A program made the position numbers and the translations under genes. Source: Mycoemilia scoparia (lineage: Eukaryota; Kickxellomycota; Kickxellomycetes; Kickxellales; Kickxellaceae). From it: 64,000 bases of DNA. The stretch lies in NCBI GenBank assembly GCA_027575805.1, contig JANBPU010000031.1, positions 62,001 through 126,000 of the forward strand, in the 5' to 3' direction. The notes under the pieces are model-generated. The model was not told where the DNA came from and ran no database searches. It was given only the letters and a program-made list of their open reading frames with translations. This document shows, in pieces, positions 31,789 through 42,800 of this stretch (the first letter of the stretch is position 1; each line of letters begins with the position of its first letter).

Positions 31789-31892
31789 AGTGATTATTTT
31801 TAAATGAAGGGTGGACATTTGCCAAAAAGTTATATCCACTCATATAATGGTTGACCACCAAAAGGTACCCACCCTTCAAAAATCATGACCCA
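31789..31892 (-). repeat. MITE family A, copy 5 (degenerate)
   Basis: Sits between two convergent genes. Left TGATTATTTTTAAATGAAGG and right CACCCTTCAAAAATCATGAC are recognisable but mutated termini, and TA targets are lost. On the minus strand it has the CCTTTTGGTGGTCAACCATT block. Confidence 0.65.
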
Positions 31893-31958
31893 AATGTTTG
31901 TTTTGTGGAAAAGATATGAATGCTTTTATAAATATAGGTTTGTATCCATTAATGAACA

Positions 31959-34900
31959 TCAGTTTTGTGATGGTTCATTTTGTTGAGGACTGTTGTTATT
32001 GTCAGCAACAGCAGCAGTAGCAGTGGCTGTAGTAGTAGTAGTAGTAGAAGATCCTGAAGGGTTTGTTGTTGCCACATCATCGCCACTGGCCTCCTGGTTT
32101 GTTATATTGGCAACTGGGCTGGTAGTTTGTTGTGTAGCCGATTGCGGGCTCTCATTATTTCCAGTGTTATTTGCTACGACTGTTGAAGTTTGTTGTTGTT
32201 GAGCAAATCCAGGGGTTGGTTGAGTATTGGTGGTGGCGGTATTATTTCCTCCTAATTCAATATGTGGCTTCTTATATACAGAATGCTGAACTTCGCTAGG
32301 TCGCTTTAGAGTCGCTGTACTCGTAGTAACGTTGGAGTCAGGATTGGCCATAGTGTTGGTGGGTTTGTTATCTGTAGTGGATGATGTATTAGTGCTAGCA
32401 TTGGCAGCATCGATTGGTTCGTTGGTGCTAATGGATGGACTCTTTTTGTTTTTCAACATTTTCATTCTTTCACGCAACTTGTTCGCCAATGCTGCTTCAG
32501 GTCCAGAAAAAGCACTACCACCACCACCACCAGCAGCAGCAGAGCCCGGTGTGGTTGATGCTGGTGGTGTTCCAGAGGTTGCCGGTGTAGGGGTTGGACC
32601 TCTGGAGGGTGGAACAGCTTGGCTTGGTTGAGAGATGTGCACTTTTTGTTGGAATGGCGACTGCTGTATGCCTGGAGCGTTCGCTACTGGAGGTTGAGCG
32701 GATTGGGGGACTACTTGTGTGTTAGGAACAAATCCTGTGCTCGTAGGACGGAATGGAGTTGAAGTGGCGGCTGCATTAGAAGAAGGAACAGCTACACCAC
32801 CAAATTGAGGTCTTGTTGCAGGCTGGGTCGCCATCCCAAATGTTATTCCAGTTGGTCTTGGTTGTGCCGGTCTAAAACCTGTTGTAGTGGCTGTTGTTGG
32901 GTTCTGTGCGTTTTGAGAAGAGAAGGGCGTGGAAGTTACTTTTCCGAATGGATTCGAGGCTTGAGAGGTGGTAGCAGCTGTAGTTTGCTGTGTTGCTGGG
33001 GCTGTTGGTGCCGTCGCTCTTGGCTGCATCGTCTTTTGAGGAACAACAGTTGGGTTATTTACATTCTGAATTTGTCTGAAGGGCCCTGATGGCGGATTTG
33101 GTGTACCTGATGCTCCTGGTTGCATAGGACGCTGGCCATGGATATTTCCTTGTGGTGTGGCAGGTCTTTGAGATAGAACAACAGCGGCAGCGGCAGGTGC
33201 AGGTGCAACAGATGAGGAAGCACCCACAGTGGTGAATAGTGTTTGGCTACTGGGGGGTGCTGGCATAACGGGCTTTGATTCCCCTGTGCTAACACCAGTA
33301 GATTCATTTGTTTTATCATCGGTGTTTATTCCACACTTTGTTTCCAGCTCCTTAATACGTTTAAGGTAGTGAACTCCAAGGTTTCGTGATAGTTCAAAGT
33401 CATTCTTCAGATTCTCATTGTTTGAAGCCAATGCTTTGATCTTTTCTCCAAGGCTCAACGAGTTTCTCTTTTCCTTTTCTAGTTCATCGTTTGCAGCGCT
33501 CAGTTGTCTTTGTCTGTTAGCCTGTGTTTGTTGGAATTGGCGAATTTGATTCTGGTAGTGCTGGATATTCGTGTTAAGGTTGGAAATTTCGTTCTTTAGC
33601 TTGTCTACTTCTTGGTTAGATGCATTGGAAGCTTTGCTGTCATTTATTGCCCTTTCAAGTTTTTGGTTGGCAGCCTTGAGTGCTTCTTCCTGCCTATTCT
33701 TTTCGACCCTGAGCTCAAGTATGGTCTTTGATCTGTTGGAGATCACCATTTCCTTCTTGTTTATTTCAAGCTCCAAGTTCTTCTTTTCTTTGGTCAGGTT
33801 CTCGATATCGAATTTGCTTTGTTGAAGCTGCTTTTCTACTTCCACAAGCTTAGCCTCAAGTTCCTTAACCTTGGCTTGGAGCTGACTATGCTCTTCGGGA
33901 TCGATCCTTTCATACTTGGCGAGGATCTTCTCGTGGCGCAGCTTCCATTGTTGGTTCATCCTTTCAAGCTGTTCTACTTCAGATTTCTGTGCTTTAACAC
34001 TAGCTTCCAATTCGCTCTTTTCTCGCCTGAGCGTTGGTACAACCTGATCCTCAAGCTCGCTGAGGCGGGACTGCTGACTCTCCAGTTTCTCACGTGCTTG
34101 TTTGAGTTCAGAGCGCAGGGTGATGTTGGACTCACGAAGTAATGATGCTTGGAGATCATTACTATTTCCAGAACTATCGCCAGGTTTGGTAGAACTCTGT
34201 GAATATTCTTTAAGATCAGCACGGGCCTGATCAAGGGCACGCTGTATGTGATCTGCCTGTTGGTGCCAACGTTTGGACTCCTGCTGAGAAAGCTCAAGCT
34301 GTGCTGAAAGAAGTTCGCGCTCACGCCTTAACTGGACAATTATTTCTCCCAAATTAGCAGAAGATGATCCTGATTTCTCACCAATCTGTGTTTTGGAATC
34401 AAATGTTGCAGTTGAAGATTCTCCCTGGTGACTAACAGGTAGCTCCAAGTTTTCAAGATCAATCTTGGAATTGCTATCGCTAAGGTTGATCGATGCAAGG
34501 TATGACATGAGAATTTCGTTCTGTTTCTGTAGAGCCGATACTCTCTCGCTGCTTTCCTTTTCGTAGGTTTCCCTCGATGATTTGAGTTCAGATACCAGTT
34601 TGTTGGCCTCCTCTGCTTCTAGCTTGGCTTCATTAAGATCGGTATTTGCCTTGACCAACTCCTTTTTGGTGTTAGCCCAGCTTTCACGTGCAGCAAGTGT
34701 AACCTGAACATCTTTAGCATGGCTGACTAGTTCTCTCTCGTAATTTTCTTGTGCCTCACGAGTTAGTTCTGTCTGCCTGGCCAAGTCTTGTTTGAGTTGA
34801 TTTAAGTTACCTTCATAAGATGTCTTAAATTCGTCAAGGGTTGAGATTCTACGGTTAAGGTCACTTTCCTTTGTTGTCCAGCTACGTGACTGTTCTTCAA

Positions 34901-37900
34901 GCTGTTCTTTATAGGATTCTAGGTCCTTGTTAAGCATCTCGACTTGGTTCTTCAAATCCTCGTTCTCTCTCTCAAGGGTATCGAGCGAGCTCCTGAGTGA
35001 TGATAGCTCAGACTCCTTTTCTTTCTTGTAGTTATCGAATGTCTCGTTAAGCTGGGCAAGAGAGGCCTCTGTTTCGTTGGAAAGAGTTTGGAATTCCTCA
35101 GTCCTCTTATTAGCCTTCTCAAGCTGTGCCTCAAGGCTGGCTTGCTTTTGCTTAGCTTCCTTCAACTCACTGGCCAAAAGAGTTTCGCGAGTAGGATTGT
35201 CAGTACCCTCAGCAGTGAGCCTAGAAATGCGCTCCTTTTCTTCAGACTCTTTGTCAATATAAGCCTGTAGTTGCAATTTGAGGCTTTCCACTTCAACCTG
35301 AGCATCTTTAAGCTGTCCCTGAATGGTCATTACTTGCTCACGTGCTTGAGCAGTTTGCTCTCTAGACTGGTCTACAGCATCATTAAGCTTATTGATGCGT
35401 TCCTGCCATGCCTGCATATCAGTTTCACGCCTTAATTGGATTCTCTGGAGTTCATCGTTCTTTGATCTAATGTCCTCCTTAGCACTAGAGAGCTCAGACC
35501 TGAGTGATTCTATTTGAGATTCAGCTTGGGATACTTTACTCTCAGACGCTCTCTGCCATTCATCACGCAATCTAGTTGTGTTCTGCAATATTTGAGTCAT
35601 TGTTATCTTTTCCTTTCTCCAGGATTCCTCAGCCTCAGCCCACTTGGCTTCGCTACGACGAAGGGCATCACGCTCAGACTCTGTAATCGCAAGCGTACGC
35701 TGTGCTCGCTGGAGCTCTGCGGTTGTTGATGCAAGAGATTGTGATGACTCGGTTGAGCTGCGCTCGTAGGACTCTAGTTGAGCATGTAGACGATATGTCG
35801 TATTGCGGTGGTGTTCGACCTCGCGGTGAAGAGCATCTGTTTCGTCCTTCAGGAGTTTGGCCCTATCCTGCTCAAAGGATACCTGGGCTTCAGCCTTTGT
35901 GGCTCTAATACGAGCTTCCGAAACCTCACTACGAAGTTTCTCCAAGTCACTTTCCATACCCTGTCTTATAGAGCGTGATTCAGACTGATAAAGATCAAAT
36001 TGGTTCTGAAGGTGTTCGAAATCCGATTTGCTTGTGCTGCTGTTGCTATTATTACCAGCCGAGTTAAATATAGACTTATTAAAGTTGTCTTTGGAATTGC
36101 TATTATCCTGAGTGGCGGAATTGTTGGAGCATTGATCTTTGAGGAAATCTCTTTCGCGTTCAATTGCACCAAGCCTGGTTCGAGTTGATCGGAGCTCTGC
36201 TTCAAGCTTGCCTATAATTTCTTTAGCTTCACTAATAGCATCACTCTCGGCCGCTTCCCATTCTTTTCTACGCTGCTCCTCTTCGCTTGCAACCCTTGCT
36301 GCCAATTCTCTGGTCGTTCGCAAAAGCCTTTGGTTTTGATTCTGGAGCTCGCGAATATCACGGAAGGTGACAAGTGACTGAGAAATAACCTTGTCTACTT
36401 GATTGACGCTTTCACCAAGGCTTGTATTCTCGAACGAAGAATCGTCATTATCGCCATCTGGAATAGAGGATCCACGGCGTGCTTCTTCGATCTGACGTAA
36501 AAGACGGGAGACTTGACGACCAAGATCATGGACTTGCTTTTTCAATGATTGATTATCGTGCTCTAGTTTCTGCTTTGCGCTCTTTAAGTCCTTTTCTCTG
36601 GCTTGCAAAATAAAGTGCTCCTGGCGCATCTCTTCTAGCTCTGTAGCCATGCTGTCACTGTGATCTTGTAGTTTCTCATACGCTTCACGTTCAGCATGAA
36701 GAATTGGAGCCCTTTCATCGATTTCTTGTAGAACGGAATTGAGAGAATCTTCAAAGTGATTCCTTTCGCTTGTCACTATTTCCAATTCGTCCCTGAGCTG
36801 ATTTAGTTCAGCCAATATCTGTGTAAAGGTCTTTCCAGAACGCTTCAATTGCGAAGCAGTGGCAGCAGATGGGGATAAAAGACTGGCACCACTCTCGATC
36901 TTTTTATTTATGGTCCGTAGCTCATTTTCAAGATTCCTTATGGACTGATGAGCATCATTCAGCTGGGATATATAGTCATCACGCTCCTCTTCAGCCACCC
37001 TGATGGCTTCTTCAGCTTGTTGTTCCAACTCTTGGCGCTGAGTGTTGATGTCATTGAGGATTTTTTCAACCTCATCCACTCTTCCCGCAGCCTCCTTGGC
37101 AGATCTCTCCCAGATTTCACACATCTTGGCTTGTGATCGCATTTCGCTCTTGAACTGTTCTGTAGATTCAGCAAGCTGCTCCTTCATTTGTCTCAACTCT
37201 TCCATTGAGGTTCGCAGAGCCGATTCGTTCTTCTGGAGCCTCTGCCTAGCCTCATCGCGTTGAGATATAGTAGACTGCAGTTCAGCTTTAGTAGAAGATA
37301 CCTGATTCTGTAGGTCCGACTTTATAGAATTCAGCTCTGCCCTTGTTTTATGCAAACTCTCTTGGGTTGAAGTTAGCTCATCATTAAGCCACTGGATTTG
37401 CTTTTGGGATAACTCTGCCGCCTGCTTTTGGCTCAATTCGCGCAAATCGGTAGTCTGCATTTCAGCCCGCAGCCTAGCGCACTCATCGTCTCTTTCAGCA
37501 AGCGAATTCTTTATCTGAGCAAGATTTTCTTTGACCTGAGACAGTTCATCGTTCTTAGAGGACAGCTCACTCCTAGACTGGTTAATATCTTCGATGAGCT
37601 TTCTCTTTTCGGTCTCTAGTGTCTCCTTTCGTTCATTCCATGAGTTCTCAACCTCTTTGTGGTTCTTCAAAAGTGCTGTGTATTTATCGGACTCAGCTTG
37701 GAAGGAGCTTGATTTATTTTTATATTCATCAAGTTTTCTTTGGATATTGGTATTTTCAATTTTTAGATTTGTCACTTTTGACTGCAAATCGTTGACATTC
37801 TGTTCGTAATCGTGAATTGACTGTTCAAGCTGCGTTTTTTCTACGCGCCAATTTGCCCGTTCCTCTTCAAAGCTATCCTTGGTGGAAAGCGAGGTTTCTT

Positions 37901-38123
37901 CAGAAGCACCGCGGGATTGAGAAAGTTTCTCCTTTACAGAATCGAGGAAAGAAATCGCAAGCTCATCTAATTCTTTGGCTTGCTCATCATTATTTCCTGT
38001 GGTAGTGGTAGTAGTAGTTTTTAAACGCTCAAAAATAATATCGAGACTCTCAACAGGTAAGTCCAACAGTTCCACAAACCTGCTAGTATCAGGGACAGCA
38101 GAAACAGCAACTGTTGTCTCCAT
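31959..38123 (-). CDS. MLP1: Mlp1/Tpr-like nuclear basket protein (coiled coil, 2054 aa)
   Basis: One 6165-bp intronless frame. Residues from about 40 to 1560 are almost continuous heptad-type coiled coil rich in Glu, Lys, Gln, Ser and Leu. The rest, to the end, is a low-complexity Pro/Thr/Gln/Asn/Ala tail with polyAla, polyGly and Asn/Gln runs. The short N-terminal segment (FVELLDLPVESLDIIFERLK), the length near 2000 residues and the coiled-coil-plus-disordered-tail plan are those of Mlp1/Mlp2/Tpr. These proteins form the filaments of the nuclear pore basket and help mRNA quality control, Mad1 docking and nucleoporin scaffolding. Because coiled coils give weak family signals, another giant coiled-coil protein remains possible. 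Convergent with the UBP2-like gene (430-bp gap). Confidence 0.8.
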   Translation of the reverse strand: METTVAVSAVPDTSRFVELLDLPVESLDIIFERLKTTTTTTTGNNDEQAKELDELAISFLDSVKEKLSQSRGASEETSLSTKDSFEEERANWRVEKTQLEQSIHDYEQNVNDLQSKVTNLKIENTNIQRKLDEYKNKSSSFQAESDKYTALLKNHKEVENSWNERKETLETEKRKLIEDINQSRSELSSKNDELSQVKENLAQIKNSLAERDDECARLRAEMQTTDLRELSQKQAAELSQKQIQWLNDELTSTQESLHKTRAELNSIKSDLQNQVSSTKAELQSTISQRDEARQRLQKNESALRTSMEELRQMKEQLAESTEQFKSEMRSQAKMCEIWERSAKEAAGRVDEVEKILNDINTQRQELEQQAEEAIRVAEEERDDYISQLNDAHQSIRNLENELRTINKKIESGASLLSPSAATASQLKRSGKTFTQILAELNQLRDELEIVTSERNHFEDSLNSVLQEIDERAPILHAEREAYEKLQDHSDSMATELEEMRQEHFILQAREKDLKSAKQKLEHDNQSLKKQVHDLGRQVSRLLRQIEEARRGSSIPDGDNDDSSFENTSLGESVNQVDKVISQSLVTFRDIRELQNQNQRLLRTTRELAARVASEEEQRRKEWEAAESDAISEAKEIIGKLEAELRSTRTRLGAIERERDFLKDQCSNNSATQDNSNSKDNFNKSIFNSAGNNSNSSTSKSDFEHLQNQFDLYQSESRSIRQGMESDLEKLRSEVSEARIRATKAEAQVSFEQDRAKLLKDETDALHREVEHHRNTTYRLHAQLESYERSSTESSQSLASTTAELQRAQRTLAITESERDALRRSEAKWAEAEESWRKEKITMTQILQNTTRLRDEWQRASESKVSQAESQIESLRSELSSAKEDIRSKNDELQRIQLRRETDMQAWQERINKLNDAVDQSREQTAQAREQVMTIQGQLKDAQVEVESLKLQLQAYIDKESEEKERISRLTAEGTDNPTRETLLASELKEAKQKQASLEAQLEKANKRTEEFQTLSNETEASLAQLNETFDNYKKEKESELSSLRSSLDTLERENEDLKNQVEMLNKDLESYKEQLEEQSRSWTTKESDLNRRISTLDEFKTSYEGNLNQLKQDLARQTELTREAQENYERELVSHAKDVQVTLAARESWANTKKELVKANTDLNEAKLEAEEANKLVSELKSSRETYEKESSERVSALQKQNEILMSYLASINLSDSNSKIDLENLELPVSHQGESSTATFDSKTQIGEKSGSSSANLGEIIVQLRRERELLSAQLELSQQESKRWHQQADHIQRALDQARADLKEYSQSSTKPGDSSGNSNDLQASLLRESNITLRSELKQAREKLESQQSRLSELEDQVVPTLRREKSELEASVKAQKSEVEQLERMNQQWKLRHEKILAKYERIDPEEHSQLQAKVKELEAKLVEVEKQLQQSKFDIENLTKEKKNLELEINKKEMVISNRSKTILELRVEKNRQEEALKAANQKLERAINDSKASNASNQEVDKLKNEISNLNTNIQHYQNQIRQFQQTQANRQRQLSAANDELEKEKRNSLSLGEKIKALASNNENLKNDFELSRNLGVHYLKRIKELETKCGINTDDKTNESTGVSTGESKPVMPAPPSSQTLFTTVGASSSVAPAPAAAAVVLSQRPATPQGNIHGQRPMQPGASGTPNPPSGPFRQIQNVNNPTVVPQKTMQPRATAPTAPATQQTTAATTSQASNPFGKVTSTPFSSQNAQNPTTATTTGFRPAQPRPTGITFGMATQPATRPQFGGVAVPSSNAAATSTPFRPTSTGFVPNTQVVPQSAQPPVANAPGIQQSPFQQKVHISQPSQAVPPSRGPTPTPATSGTPPASTTPGSAAAGGGGGSAFSGPEAALANKLRERMKMLKNKKSPSISTNEPIDAANASTNTSSTTDNKPTNTMANPDSNVTTSTATLKRPSEVQHSVYKKPHIELGGNNTATTNTQPTPGFAQQQQTSTVVANNTGNNESPQSATQQTTSPVANITNQEASGDDVATTNPSGSSTTTTTTATATAAVADNNNSPQQNEPSQN

Positions 38124-38680
38124 TATCTATTTCTATATATATATACGTGCTGGCTTATTTCTAAATTGGCATGTATATACACATACACACACGTGTATCT
38201 ATATTCTTCCAGTATTAGAGTGGAAAGCGGTTGAGACAAAGTATGCCAAATGCTAAACCACGCAACAAAATTTCAAAGATAAATTAAAATAGGAGAAAAC
38301 AACAATAAATGTACTTTAATGAAAAAAGTGGTGTGAAAAGGCAGTTTTTACAAAGTGCCAAAGAAAATATGGCAATGTTATTTGGCGTTCAAGTAACTGC
38401 AACAAAGAACTCCTGTTTTAACAGTGGACAACAGCGCAAACTCTGATGATGACACGTACTCATAAAAGCCTCCTGATCAAGATTTAATCAGGGCCTTTTC
38501 GTTGACTTTGGTCAACTCTGTAAAAATATACACACTAGAACTTGTAATAACTTTTATTTTAATTGAACACCACACACAGCAAGGTTTGAACTAATCGAGC
38601 AAAGATCGGCATAAAATAGTCATATACCCTAACTAATTCTTATGACACAGGCCAAAATGTCTAGCTAGTTCATTCCGATT
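38124..38680. promoter_or_regulatory. Spacer upstream of the nucleoporin gene
   Basis: 550 bp holding the nucleoporin promoter and the GLO1 3' UTR, with short AT and AC repeats at 38140-38195. No gene or repeat family seen. Confidence 0.4.
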
Positions 38681-39354
38681 TTACTTTTTGAGAGCGGGGT
38701 TCTCAAGGATCTATAAAGAGTCAAACAAAAGTGTAAACGAAATGCCATCTTTAAAGCACTTGATCTTACTTTAAAGCCTCATATATACCACCAATTGTAC
38801 ACAATTCTTACCTCAACGCTGTAGCCATCGGGATCCAACAAGAAAGCGATGTGCTTCATTCTGCCCTCTTCGGGGCGCTTACAATACTTGACGCCGAAGG
38901 TATCGAAGCGCTTGCAAGCAGCTTGGAGGTCGTCGACGGTGATGGCAATATGACCATATCCACCATCTTCTCCGTTCCCTGTGTTGTAGCCCTTGAACTC
39001 GGGATCATTCTCAGTGCCATGGTTGTGGGTTAGCTCTACAATACCCTGTCTGCCAAGACGGACATTTTGGGAATCCTCAGTGTTTTCATATCCTAGGAAA
39101 TAGAGCGAGAATTTGGACTTTTCGTCATGATGTTCTTCCAATAGGCTCATACCAAGAACCTCCTTATAGAACCTGACCGAAGCAACAGGATCTCTGATCC
39201 TGTACATGGTGTGGTTCTGTGTATTGTATAGATAAAATCATCAGCAAAGCGTGATAGACGTCCATAGGGTTGTAGGCACAATAACAAATAGATTGGCATA
39301 TTGTTGCTGTCGTTGTCAACTTACAAAGCGGTACTTGGCTATATCGGTAGTCAT
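38681..39354 (-). CDS. GLO1: Glyoxalase I (lactoylglutathione lyase), single-domain
   Basis: Exons 39325-39354, 38812-39216 and 38681-38710 join in frame to 154 residues. The first and last exons code for only ten codons each. GLO1 isomerises the hemithioacetal of methylglyoxal and glutathione to S-lactoylglutathione. Signatures: FNHTMYRIRDPVASVRFYKE, VLGMSLLEEHHD, IVELTHNHGTEND, GYGHIAITVDD and FLLDPDGYSVEILENP. The four metal ligands correspond to His12 (Gln in the human enzyme, His in E. coli), Glu71, His99 and Glu145. It is a single-domain subunit like the human and bacterial enzymes; yeast Glo1 is a tandem two-domain protein. The NxGT-containing segment is present. No targeting signal. 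Confidence 0.95.
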
Positions 39355-39831
39355 TTTGCGCAATTGTGCTCCAAATGTGTTGAGGGGTAAGGCTTTGGTA
39401 TTAAAAACTCTTGTTAAAAGCATGTACTGTGAGTGGCTATACAGGTATGCTATTCCAGTGCCCGAAACAAACCTTTTGCGATACTATATAAAAGAAATTT
39501 GATGGTACAAGGAAGGACAGAAAACCTACCATGTTCTATGACAAATAGACGACAAGCTATCACACTTTCTGTGTCTCACTTTCCCCTAGCCCTTCCCCTG
39601 ATGACGACCTTTTTACACTGTTTTTGGTAATCAAAACGTCATTGATACATAGCACTGATCAAATTTTATCACCGAATGCCAAAACTTGTAATGATTGTAG
39701 CAAGCCTGAAGCTTTGTTTAAAAATTGATTTATTTGCATTAAAGCATTTAAAAGGATCATAGCTGTAAAAGAAATAGGCTAGGTATAGAATAAAAATTGT
39801 AGGAGTCGGGTATAAACATCATAGTTCCAAA
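39355..39831. other. Spacer upstream of GLO1
   Basis: Roughly 480 bp between the GLO1 start and the 3' end of GDB1. The short plus-strand ORFs have no features; nothing else seen. Confidence 0.4.
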
Positions 39832-42800
39832 TTAGGATTTGTGCTGGATTTTGCTGATCTTGTAAAGCAATGCCAAAATGGTTGCAGATGACCATGCCTG
39901 GGTTGGACAAGAGTCGTGGCAGTATGCGCCATCAAGATTTGTTAACTCGGGAAGGCCAGCATATGGGGTTGTATCAATGCAACGACTATGGGGCAGCAAG
40001 AGGGAATAAATGGCTTGGATGGTAGTCTGGGTCTCAGTATCATTTCTCGAGTAGAAGTTCAGCAAGGCCTGGAGATAATATCCATAACACCACACCCATT
40101 CTGGGCCAGAATGGTAGTTGATGCCATGAGCAACGAGTGGATCATCAGAGTCATTGCTGTTATCATAATTGGGACGGTAGCGCTGATCGCCAGGGTCCAA
40201 GGTGCGCATACCCAGTGGTCCGCGCAGCAGCTCGCCCATCTTTTCCAAGCATGTGCGGGCATGATCGGCATCAAAGAGCTCTGGTGCAACTGCCATAGCA
40301 ACGCATATATTGGGGCGGAATTGGTAGTCTGCCCATGCATTCAAACCTCCGACTGTATCACGATATATGCCACGGCGGTTGACAAGGTTCGAATCGACAT
40401 GGTATTCGCTGTCAAGGCTCTGGTCTTCGGGCACATAGAATTGGCGTTCAAAGCTGTTATTCAACAAGTCTCTCCATTCAGCGTATGATATGGAAGTGTT
40501 TTTGTCATCAACTGTGACATTAGTGACTCCACTGTATGGGAACTTCTGGGATTCGCTCAATTCTGCTAGCCAGTTAAGAGTATACTTGAGCAGGCCAATG
40601 ATCTCGATATCTGCACCATCTCGTGGGCTTCCTGGTATACCACGAATGTTGGCCTTTTCGGAATCTCCCATCTTGTCCATCCATGTTCCACAGTTGAATA
40701 GGTTCCCGCCCTTTATTAAGCCACCATTCTTCCAGTCGACATGGATATCAATGTTAAATCCCTCGTTACGCATTGCCTGATCGAGACTTGGGCCTGCATT
40801 CCATTCGCGGAAAGATATACCTTGAGCATGGTGCTCCATGATGTCCTGAATGGTCTGGGCAATAGAACGTTCGCGTGAATACGCCTTTTCGTCATCCCAG
40901 GGAACAAATGTATTGTCATCAGGGAATCGGCAAGTGACTTTAACATTCAAAAAATCAAGGCCTTCCTCGCTTTCTCTACAGTAGTCCTGGACTGCCTTTA
41001 GCCAGAACCATGTTGCATCGCGGGCATTATATCTAGGAAATCGTCCAGAATCCAGGAGATTTGGAATGAGGCCATGCTTCATGGTGCTACCGAATCCCAA
41101 AATGTGATCTCTGGCTTCATCAAGTCTTCCAGTTGCTAGCAAAAGACCATCAAGTGCGATAAATGTGTCTCTTCCCCAGCATCTCATGTGGTTGGTGGTA
41201 AAATGCGGAAGGCCAGCTGCCAGGGTAAGCTGCCCATCTTTGTCTTGTGGGCGTAGTGTGCTGGACTTTGTTGCTCCAACCATCTGGATAGAAGTCAATG
41301 CCAAGCTTCGACTGAAATCTGACAACCTGGTGATATCAGAATTTAGCAAGCTCAGCGCTCTCTTGGTTGCGCTCTTGTAAGCTACCGTAATAGCCATCGA
41401 GAAGTATTTGGGCATAAGGAAGTTGGGAGCCTGTTTAGCCAACAAAAATATCTTGGAGAACCACTCTGCTAACTTTTCAAGTTCAGGGTAAAGCCCTTTG
41501 TAAGAATCCAGCCTGTTCACAGTATAATCGAGAGCCCAATGGCCCTGTCGAAGATTATCACAGATTGGGTGGCCCAAGTCATTTGAAGAAACTATCTTGC
41601 TGAGATACGACATCCATCCCTGTAGACCTGCATATGGCAGAGATGCAAAAGATGGTATTTCGTATATTCCGGTGCCAACAGTATCATGCTCCTCGCTAGA
41701 GCAACGGTACAGGACTGCATTGAGTGCCCCAAGGTCAAGCTTGTTCATAATATCGTCACAGCCTTGACGAATCATTTCTTCGAGCTCCGTAGAGATATGC
41801 TCAATGTGGGTGCGAATAAGCAGGACACTTCCAGGCCCAAAGTTATGTGGTAGGCCAAGCTCAACAAATTCTCCCTGATGATCCGATCCATTGACAAGAG
41901 AAGGTGTTCCCAAATCTACGAGTTCGCTACTCAAGCCACGCAAACATTTATCAGGCGAACCAGCCTTATCTTGATGCGACGAAGTGTCTACTTTGAGACG
42001 ATAGGCAAATATTGGCTCGGCCTTAGTATAGTAGAGACGAGGATTGGAGAAATGTGCATTCTCGTTTGCTCCTGGATAAGCACAGTGAGCAACCAAGAGA
42101 TAGCCGTCACGGTTAACAGGATGCTGTCTATGGACGGTGATAAATTCACCTTCATGGTGCACATGAACCTCCTGATACTCTGTCATCTTCTGGTGAAGCT
42201 CATTAAGGATTTGCTTAGGCTTTCCAATACCGACACTCAAGGGATCATCAAGTATCGAATACAAGCCAGTTTCATTGACCAAGTCAAGCAAGTGAGGATA
42301 GAGTTCATCATAGCCCTTGTTGCTACCAATTGCACTAGCTGTCATTGCTACTAGAGCAGCATTGGGAAGAGCGTCACAGGCTTGACGAACTTTAAAGGGC
42401 GTCTCATTGTCATGAGTACAGTCGAAGAAGATCGCGTGAGGAAGTGATCCGCGAATTGGAGCAACAGTACAATCGATTTCTTTTCCATTCTTGTCTTTAA
42501 ATGTGCCAGGAACACCAAGGCATTCAAGATCCATGCTACCGAATGGCTGGCCACCGTGTCTGTGGATAAGACGAGAAAGTTCCTTTACATCCCAGGCCTG
42601 CATTGCTTCGCGGATAAGTGAGTTGATACCAAGAGAGTAAACGAACAGGTTGTCAGTTTCCTCAGACTGAGTGAAAAGTTCAGCAGCCAGATATAGGTTA
42701 GGCCTGACAGTGCGAGCATGGTCAATAAGGTACTCGGCGAGCTTGATTGGGGTAGAATGGCAGTTGTCAATACGGAATCCATGGAATAGACGAGCCATAG

